64,000 bases of DNA from JBDTSW01 sp963799815 (GTDB taxonomy: Bacteria; Actinomycetota; Thermoleophilia; Solirubrobacterales; 70-9). The notes under the pieces were generated by a model. It saw only the letters and a list, made by a program, of their open reading frames with translations. It searched no databases and was not told the DNA's origin. The translations under genes and the position numbers were made by a program. Below, piece after piece: positions 40,080 through 48,159 of this stretch (within the stretch, counting starts at the first letter, position 1; the number at the start of each line of letters is the position of its first letter). The DNA is taken from NCBI GenBank assembly GCA_963799815.1, contig CAWCYG010000005.1, positions 1-64,000 on the forward strand. Reading direction: 5' to 3'.

Positions 40080-42811
40080 CCAATCCGCGAGGGGGCGAGC
40101 AGGCCGAGCTCGCGGGCGCGCTCGACCGCCTCGGCGCGGCTGTGCGCGTCGAGCTTGGAGTAGATGTGGCGCAGGTGCGTTCGCACGGTGTTCGGAGAGA
40201 CGAAGAGCTCGGCCGCGATCTCCGGCGCCTTCAGATTGCTGGGCAGGAACCTGACCACCCGCAGCTCGGCCTCGCTCAGCTCGTCGAGCAGAGGCGCCGC
40301 CATGCCGCGCGGCCGCTGCGGGATGCGCCGGTGAGCACGTCGAGGATCTCCGGAGAGCAGCGCGGCGTGGGAGGTGCGGTGCCGTGGATGACGCTTCAAG
40401 CAGCTCAGTGACCGGCGCGACCGCAAACGGGACGATGATCCCTTCGGGCTCGGCGAGCGCAAGCGCCCGCTCTATCGCTTCCTCGGTCGCGCGGGCGTCA
40501 CCAAGCTGGTCCCGGGCCAGGGCGACGAACAGCAGCGCGTCGATCAGCGACGTCGTCGGGTGCGCCGACCGAGCGGAGCCCTCGATCACCGGCGCCAGCA
40601 CTCGAGCGCCGCTTCGGGATCGTCCTGCGCCAGGTGGATCTCGGCGGCGGCGATCCGGATGAGGGCGCGGTCGCGCTCGTCTTCGTCGAGCTCTGCGAGG
40701 GCCGCGCTGGCGGCGTCCGTCTCGCCCATGCGCACCTGGGTCTGGAGCATCACTCCCTTGCGGCTCGATCGCCCGAACCTCCTCGCCCATCGGCGAGCTT
40801 GAGTCGCTGCGCCTCGGTCAACCGGGCCAGCGCCTCCTCGAAGCCGGCCCTGAATCAGCCGCAGCAGTCCGGTCGCCCAGCGCACGACGAGCGTCGTCAT
40901 CGGGTCTGCCTCGGGCCGCAGTGCACGGTCGGCACGCTCCAACCGCCGCTCGGCCTCGTCAAAGCGGCCCAGCCACATGAGCCCGACCCCGTCGATCGCC
41001 AGCGCGGGGGTGATGACCGAGTCGTCGGCCCAGCCGAGTGCCTCGGCCCTCGCGATCGCCTGCTCGGCGTAGTGAACCCCGTCGAGGACGGAGCCTCCGC
41101 CCGTCCGGCGCGGCGATGCCGAGATGGGCGAGGCAGCCGATCTCCAGATAAGGACGCTCCGCCTGCTGTGCCAGGGAAAGGGCGTCCTCGAGATGCCGGC
41201 GGGCCTCATCGGTCCGCAGCGACCAGAGCTCGGCGATGCCGATGTTCATCACGGCCGCGGCGCGGTGGTCGGCGGCGCGGGCGATGTCGCTTGCCGACTG
41301 GGCCGCCAGCGCCGCCTCCACCGCGCGCCTCGCCTCGAGCGCGGCAGCGAGATCGACGCGGCGCCGGGCGAGCCACAGATTGGTGCTGGCGACGCGCAGG
41401 TCGAAGCGCCGGCGCCGCTCCTCGGGAACCGTCTCGGCGAGCCGGTCGGCCACCTCGATGTAGGCCTCGGTCTCGTCGGGCCGCCCCTCGAACAACCGCG
41501 CGGCGGCGAGCGCGATCGCAAGCTCGGCGTCCTCGGCCGCCGCTTCCGGGGGAAACGTCGCCAGCAGCCCGCGGACCGTGCTCGAGCCGTCCGTCGAGGA
41601 TCAGGCTGATGTAGCTGTCGGCAAGCAGGCGCGCCGCGTACGTCCAGTCGGATGCCGCCTGCGCGTGCCGGATCGCCTCGGCCGGATAGCCCGTGCTCCT
41701 CATACCAGCGAGCTGCCGAGCGGTGAAGGGAGTCGATGCTGGCGGGGTCGGTGCGGCGCAGCTCGAGCCGAGGAAGTCGGCGAAGAGGTGGTGGTAGCGA
41801 AACCACGTGCGGTCGGCGTCGAGCGAGGTGACGAACGCATTTGCCTGCTCGAGGTCGAGCAGGATCCGCTCCGAGCCGCGAGCGGCCGGTGAGCGCGTCG
41901 GCCAAGCGCCCGGTGACCCGGTCGAGGATCGAGGTCCGCAGCAGGAGCTCGCGCACCTCCGGCGGCTGGCGCTCCAGCACCTCGGCCATCAGGTACCGGC
42001 GACGTTTCGCTCGCTGCCGGAGAACTCGCGCACGAATCGCTCCGGGTCGGGATGCCCGTCGAGCGAGATGCGCCGCCAGCCGCAGGCCCGCGACCCAGCC
42101 CTCCGTCCGCTCGTGAAGCAAGCCCACCGCCTCGTCTGAGAGCTCGATGTCGCTCGCCCGCAGCAGCTCGCCCGCCTCCTCGCGGGAGAAGCGCAGGTCC
42201 GATCGCTCGAATCTCGGTCAACTCGCCGCGAGGCGCAGACGATGCAGGTTGAGCTGCAGGCTCGGCGCGGCTCGTCAGCACCAACCGCAGGTTCGCAGGG
42301 CGACGGGCGATGAACAGCTCCAGCCACCTCAGCGCCTCCGGCGACTGGAGCTCGTGCAGATCGTCGATCACGAGCACGAGCGGCTCTTCAACCGAGCGAA
42401 GGCTCCCAAGCAGCCGCTCGACCACGGCCTCGCCGCGAAATCCCGGCGTCGGGCCGATCCGCTCGACGGAGCCGTCGACCGCGCCGGCGAACGCATCGAT
42501 GACGGACAGCCAGAAGTGCTGCGCGTCTCGTTCGCCGCGGCTCGACCGCAACCCACGCGGTCTGCTCGAGGAGCTCGGCGGCCTCGAGCCATGAGCGCAC
42601 GAGCATCGTCTTGCCGCTGCCCGCGGGAGCGCAGACCAGAACGACGCAGTTGGCCGGGGCCGCCGATAGCTGCTCGAAAAGCGCCTCGCGACGCACCAGT
42701 CGGCTCTGGATCGACGGCTCTCGCTCGGGTGTGAGCGGCTCCGGACCGGCGAGCGCGGTGTCGCGATGCCCAGTGCGGTACCGACACGCTCGCGATCCCG
42801 GTTGCGATTCA
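40076..42811 (-). pseudogene. Large LuxR-family (MalT/LAL-type) ATP-binding transcriptional regulator, multiply frameshifted
   Basis: About 900 residues. N-terminus from ATG 42811; ATPase part: CVVLVCAPAGSGKTMLVRSW (Walker A) and LVLVIDDLHELQSPEALRWL (Walker B), RPANLRLVLTSRAEP (sensor 1). The middle is a long helical-repeat region (AEAIRHAQAASDWTYAARLL, DETEAYIEVADRLAETVPEE, TDAASAALAELDEDERDRAL). The C-terminus holds a LuxR HTH: LSEAELRVVRFLPSNLKAPE, IAAELFVSPNTVRTHLRHIY, SKLDAHSRAEAVERAREL. At least seven frame changes, without other decay. Such proteins sense small ligands through the repeat domain; target unknown. Confidence 0.8.
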
Positions 42812-42929
42812 TAGGTAACAAGTATCTACGCGCGCCGGCGCCTACGGCGCAACGGTAGGCACGCACGGGATCAGGGTCAGCGCGGAGGAGCACGCGGAGC
42901 TGAGGTCCTCCGCGCCGGTAGAGCGTGCG

Positions 42930-43397
42930 CCGACCTAGGCGGCCGGACGCCGCGTCCTTGGACAGGTCGGCGGCCTCCACCCGCGCCAGAGCGGCATCGA
43001 GCACGGCGTACTCAGCCTCCACAACTGCCGAGTAGGCAAAGGCGATCGCATACTCGCGCCTCGTCCTCCGCCCGGTCGGCCCGGCGCTCGGCCTTGTGCA
43101 GATCGTGCTCTGCCTTACGGGACTCGATGTCGGCGCGGATCTGCGGCGACGCGCTCGTCCCAGCTTCTCTGCACATCGGCCCAGCCGATCTGAGATCTGA
43201 TCGCGTCCCTCTTCGGCCTTCTCGCGCAATGCCTGGGCCTGCTGCTCGCCCACCGCGCGAGCGTCCTCGCGGTCGGCCTCGATGTCTGCCTTGGCCTTGT
43301 CTCGGGCAGCTGCTGCGTGGTCCTCGGCTTCCTTGGCGCGAGCCGAGAGCTTGCGCAGGTCATCCGAGAGCTTGCTCATGCCATCCGATACAGCCAT
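42930..43397 (-). pseudogene. Charged coiled-coil protein (frameshifted)
   Basis: MAVSDGMSKLSDDLRKLSAR AKEAEDHAAAARDKAKADIE, DREDARAVGEQQAQALREKA, then in other frames WADVQRSWDERVA, ADIESRKAEHDLHKAERRAD and AIAFAYSAVVEAEYAVLDAA LARVEAADLSKDAA. One long coiled coil followed by a helical hairpin; a recurrent actinobacterial stress-type protein without a named function. ATG 43397 follows AGGAGG. The shared 16-bp motif lies 44 nt upstream. At least two slips (about 43190, 43045). Confidence 0.6.
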
Positions 43398-43441
43398 TTC
43401 AACCTCCTGTTTGTTGGTTGCGTCGAAGATCAGCGATGGCC

Positions 43442-43457
43442 GGGTGAGCGGGCGTCA
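43442..43457 (-). promoter_or_regulatory. Shared 16-bp motif, copy D
   Basis: TGACGCCCGCTCACCC on the minus strand, 44 nt before ATG 43397; one mismatch to copy A. Confidence 0.5.
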
Positions 43458-43557
43458 TCCATTCTTGGTGATCTTGGGAGCACCGCGGGAGCTTGCCTCA
43501 CGCGCCAGCCGGAGACGGCATCTGGCTGTCGCGGACCTGGCTTAGTTGGCCGCCCTG

Positions 43558-43740
43558 GGGCGCGGAGCTCGACTCGCAAGATCAAGCGCCAGGTATTCAC
43601 GTCATTCGACCTGCAGATCGCATACGACAAGGCCGAGCACCGTGTCGAATTGACGGCGACCGTGTCGGAGGCCGTCGCAGATGCCTTCGAGAACGCAAAA
43701 GCCCTCCAGGCGGAGGGCTCGAGCGTGGTAGTGACAGACA
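43558..43740 (+). pseudogene. Serine recombinase C-terminal remnant next to tRNA-fMet
   Basis: In plus orientation IKRQVFTSFDLQIAYDKAEH RVELTATVSEAVADAFENAK, then AGAGFEPATSGL read through the tRNA 3' end, the usual end of a large serine integrase whose gene abuts its att site. Relative to the 33.6-kb copy it lacks about 210 bp between two GATCAAG words (33606 and 33815 region), as after a microhomology deletion. Hairpin AGCCCTCC/GGAGGGCT at 43700-43719. Confidence 0.65.
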
Positions 43741-43814
43741 TAGCGGGGGCAGGATTTGAACCTGCGACCTCCGGGTTATGAGCCCGGCGAGCTACCTGAC
43801 TGCTCCACCCCGCG
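43741..43814 (-). tRNA. tRNA-fMet (CAT), initiator
   Basis: 74 nt, complete cloverleaf: acceptor CGCGGGG paired to CCCCGC with the C1/U72 mismatch that marks initiators; D arm GGAGCAGTCAGGTAGCTC; anticodon arm CCGGG-CTCATAA-CCCGG with three G:C pairs next to the loop; variable AGGTC; T arm GCAGG-TTCAAAT-CCTGC; discriminator A. CCA is not encoded. It is the presumed attachment site of the lost element at lower coordinates. Confidence 0.95.
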
Positions 43815-43921
43815 GCGTTGGTCAAATGTAGCAACGGCGCGGGGATCCGGTGGGCGCAGGGCTCGCAGGGGCACCGCTACCCTGCCGCCGTGCCATCGGG
43901 GAATGCAGAGGTGCATCGCGC

Positions 43922-44848
43922 ATGCGCGTAGCCGTGATCGACATGGGGACGAACTCGACGCGGTTGCTGGTCGGGGATGTTCGAGACGGGACGCTCGCCG
44001 AGCTCGAGCGGCGCTCGACCGTGACCAGGCTCGGGCGTGGCGTCGACACGTCTGGGGCACTTGCGGTCGAGGCAATCGAGGACGTCTGCACGACCGTCGC
44101 CGACTACATCTCCCTGTATGAGGAGCTCGAGCCGGAGCGGGTCGTGGCGATCGCCACCTCGGCCGTGCGCGACGCCTCTAATGGGGCTGCTTTCAAGGCC
44201 GAGCTACGGGAGCGTTTTGCGCTCGACGCCGCGATCCTCGATGGCGCGGAGGAGGCGAGGCTCACCTACCTCGGCGCCTGCGCGGGGCGGCCGAACGGCA
44301 CCGACCGCACCCTCGTGATCGACATCGGCGGCGGCAGCACGGAGCTGATCCTCGGCTCGGGCTCGCAGATCGCCTGGCGCACATCGCTTCAGGCTGGCAC
44401 CGTCCGCCACACCGAGCGCCACCTGCCCGATGACCCGCCCACGGCGCAGGAGCTCGAGACCCTCGCCGCCGACGTGCACGCTCTGATCGACGCGGAGCTC
44501 AAGGGTGAAGCGATCGCGCGGGCCCGCGACGGGATCGCCGTGGCCGGGACCCCGACCTCGCTCGCCGCCATCGATCTCGCCCTCGATCCCTATGACCCCG
44601 AGGCCGTGCAAGGCCATCGCCTCGATCTGACAACGATCCAGCGGATGCTCTCGCGGCTGGCCGCGATGCCGCTCGGCGAGCGGCTCGAGGTGGCCGGCCT
44701 GCATCCCGACCGTGCGCCGACGATCGTGGCGGGCGTCGTCATCCTGATCCAAGCGATGCGAGCCTTCGGGCTCTCGGAGATCGAGGTCTCCGAGCACGAC
44801 ATCCTCTGGGGCGCGGCGCTCGAGGCCTCGAGCGCCGTGGCACCCTAG
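43922..44848 (+). CDS. Ppx/GppA family exopolyphosphatase / pppGpp phosphohydrolase
   Basis: A 308-residue actin/hexokinase-fold phosphatase. ATG 43922 (MRVAVIDMGTNSTRLLVGDV) gives the phosphate-1 loop; RVVAIATSAVRDASNG and DIGGGSTELILG are the next nucleotide-binding loops; GTPTSLAAIDLALDPY is the adenosine loop region; the end IVAGVVILIQAMRAFG and SEHDILWGAALEA match the family. It is the short (about 310 aa) actinobacterial form without the HD extension. It hydrolyses polyphosphate or pppGpp in the cytosol, linking to the stringent response. Confidence 0.93.
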   Translation: MRVAVIDMGTNSTRLLVGDVRDGTLAELERRSTVTRLGRGVDTSGALAVEAIEDVCTTVADYISLYEELEPERVVAIATSAVRDASNGAAFKAELRERFALDAAILDGAEEARLTYLGACAGRPNGTDRTLVIDIGGGSTELILGSGSQIAWRTSLQAGTVRHTERHLPDDPPTAQELETLAADVHALIDAELKGEAIARARDGIAVAGTPTSLAAIDLALDPYDPEAVQGHRLDLTTIQRMLSRLAAMPLGERLEVAGLHPDRAPTIVAGVVILIQAMRAFGLSEIEVSEHDILWGAALEASSAVAP

Positions 44849-44860
44849 CGCTCCGCTCTC

Positions 44861-44911
44861 GGCGGGACTACGGGATCGGCGGGACTTCCGGATCGGCGGG
44901 ACTACGGGATC
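44861..44911. repeat. Three tandem 17-bp units
   Basis: GGCGGGACTACGGGATC at 44861, a copy with two changes at 44878 (GGCGGGACTTCCGGATC), and an exact copy at 44895. It lies between the Ppx/GppA gene and the next (convergent). No function apparent; the rest of 44912-45021 shows nothing else. Confidence 0.75.
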
Positions 44912-45021
44912 GACTTGGGGCGCTCGCAGCTGCCGGTTGCCCGATCGCGCCCAGGCCCGCCGACGCAGCCCCGCAGCTGCCGTGTCACGTAGCGGACCTC
45001 GAAGCTCAGCAGCGGGCGAGG

Positions 45022-45774
45022 TCAGGCGGCTGGCGCCGGAGCCGGCGGGGGTGTCGCCGAAGCCGGAGCCGCGCCGCCGCCGCCGAGCTCGAAGAAAAGC
45101 ACGCTCGCGACCAAGGAGACGATTGGCGCAACGAGGACGTTGAAGATCACGGCGAATACCGCAGCGAGCGCGACGCCCTGGATCGCGAAGCCGATGGCGG
45201 CCGCCGCAATCCCGAGCACGAGCAGGATCAGAAAGACGGTCACGATCGCTCCGAAGACCGTCCAGCCGTTGCCCTTGACGAGCTCGTGGGAGCGCCCGAA
45301 GGCCTCGAAGACGCCCGTTCGCTCGACGACGATCGCCGGCGCGCCCACCGACCAGATCGTCAGCAGGTAGAGGCCGGGAATGATCAGCAGGATGAACCCG
45401 ATCCCGATCCCGATCCCGGCCAGGATCCCGAACGCGATCAGCGGCAGGATGGCGTGGGAGGCGTTGGAGAAGAGCTCCCCTACGGTGAAGTTGCGCTTGC
45501 CGTCGCGGACGTCGGCGACCAGGGTGACGACGAACCCGGTGAAGAGCGCGCTCGCGACCAGCGAGACGATCGAGCCGAGGGCGCTGAGGAGCACGCTATC
45601 GGTGTCACGAAGCAATCCTTGGATCACCCCGGCGACCACGAAGACCACGGCCGCGGCAGGAATCAAAGTCCCAGCGTGCGCCCGGTAGAGCGCGAAGGCA
45701 TCCTCGATCACCCCGCCAACGGTCAGCTGTCTTGCGGCGGGCGGTGGCGGACTGGGAGGGGGTGTGGCTTCCAT
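45022..45774 (-). CDS. Multi-span membrane protein (glycerophosphoryl-diester-phosphodiesterase membrane-domain-like)
   Basis: 250 residues from ATG 45774 (MEATPPPSPPPPAARQLTVG). After a Pro-rich start come LTVGGVIEDAFALYRAHAGT (amphipathic entry helix) and six membrane helices, with the recurrent loop LLIIPGLYLLTIWSVGAPAI and RTGVFEAFGRSHELVKGNGW between helices 4 and 5. This is the pattern of the GDPD membrane-domain/DUF975-like families. The Pro/Ala tail is unstructured. A transport or scaffold role is possible; not known. Confidence 0.75.
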   Translation of the reverse strand: MEATPPPSPPPPAARQLTVGGVIEDAFALYRAHAGTLIPAAAVVFVVAGVIQGLLRDTDSVLLSALGSIVSLVASALFTGFVVTLVADVRDGKRNFTVGELFSNASHAILPLIAFGILAGIGIGIGFILLIIPGLYLLTIWSVGAPAIVVERTGVFEAFGRSHELVKGNGWTVFGAIVTVFLILLVLGIAAAAIGFAIQGVALAAVFAVIFNVLVAPIVSLVASVLFFELGGGGAAPASATPPPAPAPAA

Positions 45775-45830
45775 TAGCGCCCACCGTACACGCACGGCCG
45801 TACGGAACCGAGGTGTCGCCTGAAATTGCG

Positions 45831-46196
45831 TCAGTACTTGCCGGAGATCACGTCCCAGGCGCGGCGCAGCTTGTCGCCGAGGTCGTCTGGCACGGTGTCC
45901 TCAGGGCCCGCGTCCATCGTTGCGGGGTTCTCACCTGGCTCGGGAAGGCCCTCCGCCGCGGCCCTATCCACGCGGAGCACGACGCCGCGCTCGTAGATCT
46001 CGTCGACCTGCTCTGCATCCGCGAACCGATGCCCGCCCGGCAGCACGCTCGTGTCCAGGACGAGCCCGTCGAAGATGTCCGCGTCGGGATCGGCCAGGAC
46101 GTGCTCGACCGCACCGAGCCGCTCGCCATCGCTCGAGACCACGGCGGTGCCCTCCTGAAGCGCGAGGTATGAGGAAGGAGCGCCGAGGTCGTCCAT
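45831..46196 (-). CDS. PRC-barrel-like / DUF2171-type protein
   Basis: 121 residues, ATG 46196 (MDDLGAPSSYLALQEGTAVV). VVSSDGERLGAVEHVLADPD ADIFDGLVLDTS is the PRC-barrel strand pattern (G-x-x-V-G-x-V-x-x-V); FADAEQVDEIYERGVVLRVD is its second half. The C-terminal PDDLGDKLRRAWDVISGKY is a short helix. PRC barrels bind RNA or proteins or act in photosystems or stress; no choice can be made. Lies 12 bp downstream of the pfkB kinase and probably co-transcribed. Confidence 0.8.
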   Translation of the reverse strand: MDDLGAPSSYLALQEGTAVVSSDGERLGAVEHVLADPDADIFDGLVLDTSVLPGGHRFADAEQVDEIYERGVVLRVDRAAAEGLPEPGENPATMDAGPEDTVPDDLGDKLRRAWDVISGKY

Positions 46197-46207
46197 AGCG
46201 GGCAAAT

Positions 46208-47197
46208 CTAGCTGGCGCCGGACCTTGGCCGCCCGATCGCCGCGACAAGCATCTCCTCCGCCATGCCGGGCTCGGGCACGCCCGCGACGGAGCCCCATTG
46301 CGCCACGACGCCGGCGGCCGTGCGCATCCCGACCGTGAGCACGGATTCGAGATCTTCCGAGGGGGCTCCCGCGGCGAGGGCGGCGGCGAGAACACCCGTC
46401 ACAGAGTCGCCCGCTCCCGTCGCATCGACGATCTCGGTCGCCGCGCCAGCGGGAACGGCGGCGAGCCCGGCCTCGCTGGCGACCAGCGCGCCCCGCGCAC
46501 CCAGGGTTACGACCACCGCTCGGGGGCCGCGCACGAGCAGCTCGCGCGCGGCCTCGCCCTCATCGTCGCTGCCCGTGAGCCTGTGCGCTTCGGCGCCGTT
46601 GCACTTGAGCACGTGGGCGCGAGCGATGAGTTGGCCCACGGCGTCCTCCATCACCCCCGGGTCGGTCCATCGCGCGAGCCGCAGGTTCGGATCGGCGAGC
46701 ACCGTCCATCCGCGATCGCGGGCGCGGTCCGCCGCCTTCAAGGTCACCTCCCGCTCCTCGGGATCGAAGAGGGTGTCGCTGCCGAAGACGAACACCCCGG
46801 CCTCCTTGCCCAGTGCAGCTTCAATGGCTGTCCAGGCGTGAGAGCCCGCCCGCTGACTTGCCTCATAGAACGCGAACGAGGGCTCGCCCTCAGCCGAGAC
46901 CGCGACGAACGCGAGCGAGCTCGTCCCCGGCGCCAACACGAACCCGGCTACATCGACCCCCTGATCCTCGAGGCGGTCCCGCAGCCATCGGCCCCAATCG
47001 TCGTCCCCGGCACCACCCGTGAACGCGACGTCGGCTCCGAAGCGCGCCGCGACGACCGCCACGTTGGCCAGCGAGCCACCGAGCATCGGCACGAACTCGG
47101 TGGCGTCCGCGAGGCTCGCCACGGGCTCTGGACAGACGAAATCCACCAGCGCCTCGCCCAGGCAGAGAACCCGCGCGGGACCGGTGCCGTCGCTCAC
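46208..47197 (-). CDS. PfkB-family carbohydrate kinase
   Basis: A 329-residue ribokinase-fold kinase. VLCLGEALVDFVCPEP is strand 1; MLGGSLANVAVVAARFGADV the GG substrate motif; SSLAFVAVSAEGEPSFAFYE the lid region; LADPNLRLARW and VTLGARGALV the ATP region; IVDATGAGDSVTGVLAAALA is the catalytic DTGAGD motif (here DATGAGD) with the base Asp. Phosphorylates a sugar; the sugar (fructose, 2-keto-3-deoxy or other) cannot be read from sequence. It overlaps in antisense the upstream part of the ParB-like reading frame. Confidence 0.92.
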   Translation of the reverse strand: MSDGTGPARVLCLGEALVDFVCPEPVASLADATEFVPMLGGSLANVAVVAARFGADVAFTGGAGDDDWGRWLRDRLEDQGVDVAGFVLAPGTSSLAFVAVSAEGEPSFAFYEASQRAGSHAWTAIEAALGKEAGVFVFGSDTLFDPEEREVTLKAADRARDRGWTVLADPNLRLARWTDPGVMEDAVGQLIARAHVLKCNGAEAHRLTGSDDEGEAARELLVRGPRAVVVTLGARGALVASEAGLAAVPAGAATEIVDATGAGDSVTGVLAAALAAGAPSEDLESVLTVGMRTAAGVVAQWGSVAGVPEPGMAEEMLVAAIGRPRSGAS

Positions 47198-47239
47198 GGC
47201 GGCGGCTCGAATCGGCGGATTCGGGTAGCTCTAGGCTGC

Positions 47240-48142
47240 ATGGCGATGGACACAGGCTTCCCCGATTCGGACGCTCAGACCGACTTCTCCCGCGCTCGCC
47301 GCCGACAGGTGACGGCGGACCTCGCCCGCCGGCTGCGGCGCGAGCCCGACGACGTCAACCAGATCCTGCCGTTCGACGAAGTGGTCGCCGCACTCGGACG
47401 CCGGGGCGAGCGCAGGCTCGGCCTGAAGACGATCGAGCTCGACTCGATCGTAGGCACCGTCGACCGCACGCGCGAGTTCGATCGCTACTTCCGTCCCACG
47501 TCCCGAAGCGCAAGGCAACGCTGGCAGCGGATCGCGAAGGCCATGCGGCGCGGTGAGGCGATGCCGCCGATCGACGTCTACCGCATCGGCTCGCTTCATT
47601 TCGTGCGGGACGGCCACCACCGTGTTTCGGTCGCGCGCGCGCAGAAACTCGAGGTGATCGAGGCTCACGTGACCGGGATCATCACCGAGGTGGGCGCCGA
47701 CGCGGACGTTCGTCTCCACGACCTCGCCCTGAAGAGCCATGAGCGACTCTTCTTCGAGCGCGTTCCCCTGCGTGGCGAATACCGCTCGCGGATCGCGCTT
47801 TCGCAGGGGTCGTGGTACGCGGGACTCGCCGAGGGTGTGGAGGCGTGGGGCTATCGCGCTATGCAGGCGCGGGGGGAGTTCATGAGCCGCGAGCAGATTG
47901 GGCGTGAGTGGTTCACCGAGGAATTCGAGCCCGTCGTCGCGATGCTTCGCGACGCCGATCTGATCGGCAACCAGACCGAGGCCGAGGCGTACGCTCGGAT
48001 CGTGAGCCTTCGCTACCTCTTGCTGCGCACCCACGACTGGGACCCCGACGTGCTCGAGCGGCTGCGCGAGGAGCTCCGAGGCCCAGGGCCGCGCGACGAG
48101 GACACCCTCACGCACCTGATGCGCGGGGACCTGCGCGCCTAG
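47240..48142 (+). CDS. ParB-like N-terminal domain protein (chromosome-partitioning-type)
   Basis: A 300-residue protein, ATG 47240 or 47246; the longer open frame back to 46298 is antisense to the kinase and is ignored. Residues 1-60 charged helix with LRREPDDVNQILPFDEVVAA; residues 60-175 a ParB-like nuclease fold: LKTIELDSIVGTVDR, MPPIDVYRIGSLHFVRDGHH RVSVARAQKLEVIEAHV (the GxxR-type RDGHHR motif). The rest is helical (EFEPVVAMLRDADLIGNQTE, RIVSLRYLLLRTHDWDPDVL). No ParA partner or parS site is nearby, so a real partition role is doubtful. Confidence 0.82.
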   Translation: MAMDTGFPDSDAQTDFSRARRRQVTADLARRLRREPDDVNQILPFDEVVAALGRRGERRLGLKTIELDSIVGTVDRTREFDRYFRPTSRSARQRWQRIAKAMRRGEAMPPIDVYRIGSLHFVRDGHHRVSVARAQKLEVIEAHVTGIITEVGADADVRLHDLALKSHERLFFERVPLRGEYRSRIALSQGSWYAGLAEGVEAWGYRAMQARGEFMSREQIGREWFTEEFEPVVAMLRDADLIGNQTEAEAYARIVSLRYLLLRTHDWDPDVLERLREELRGPGPRDEDTLTHLMRGDLRA

Positions 48143-48159
48143 CCCCCGGGAGGCTCCGC

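Noticed and set aside
44861..44911. CRISPR array
   Set aside because: Three directly adjacent 17-bp units without spacers and no cas genes; the hairpin array at 60.7 kb also lacks spacers.
46298..47239. Long plus-strand open frame in front of the ParB-like gene
   Set aside because: Antisense to a well-conserved PfkB kinase; low-complexity composition and no family features before ATG 47240.
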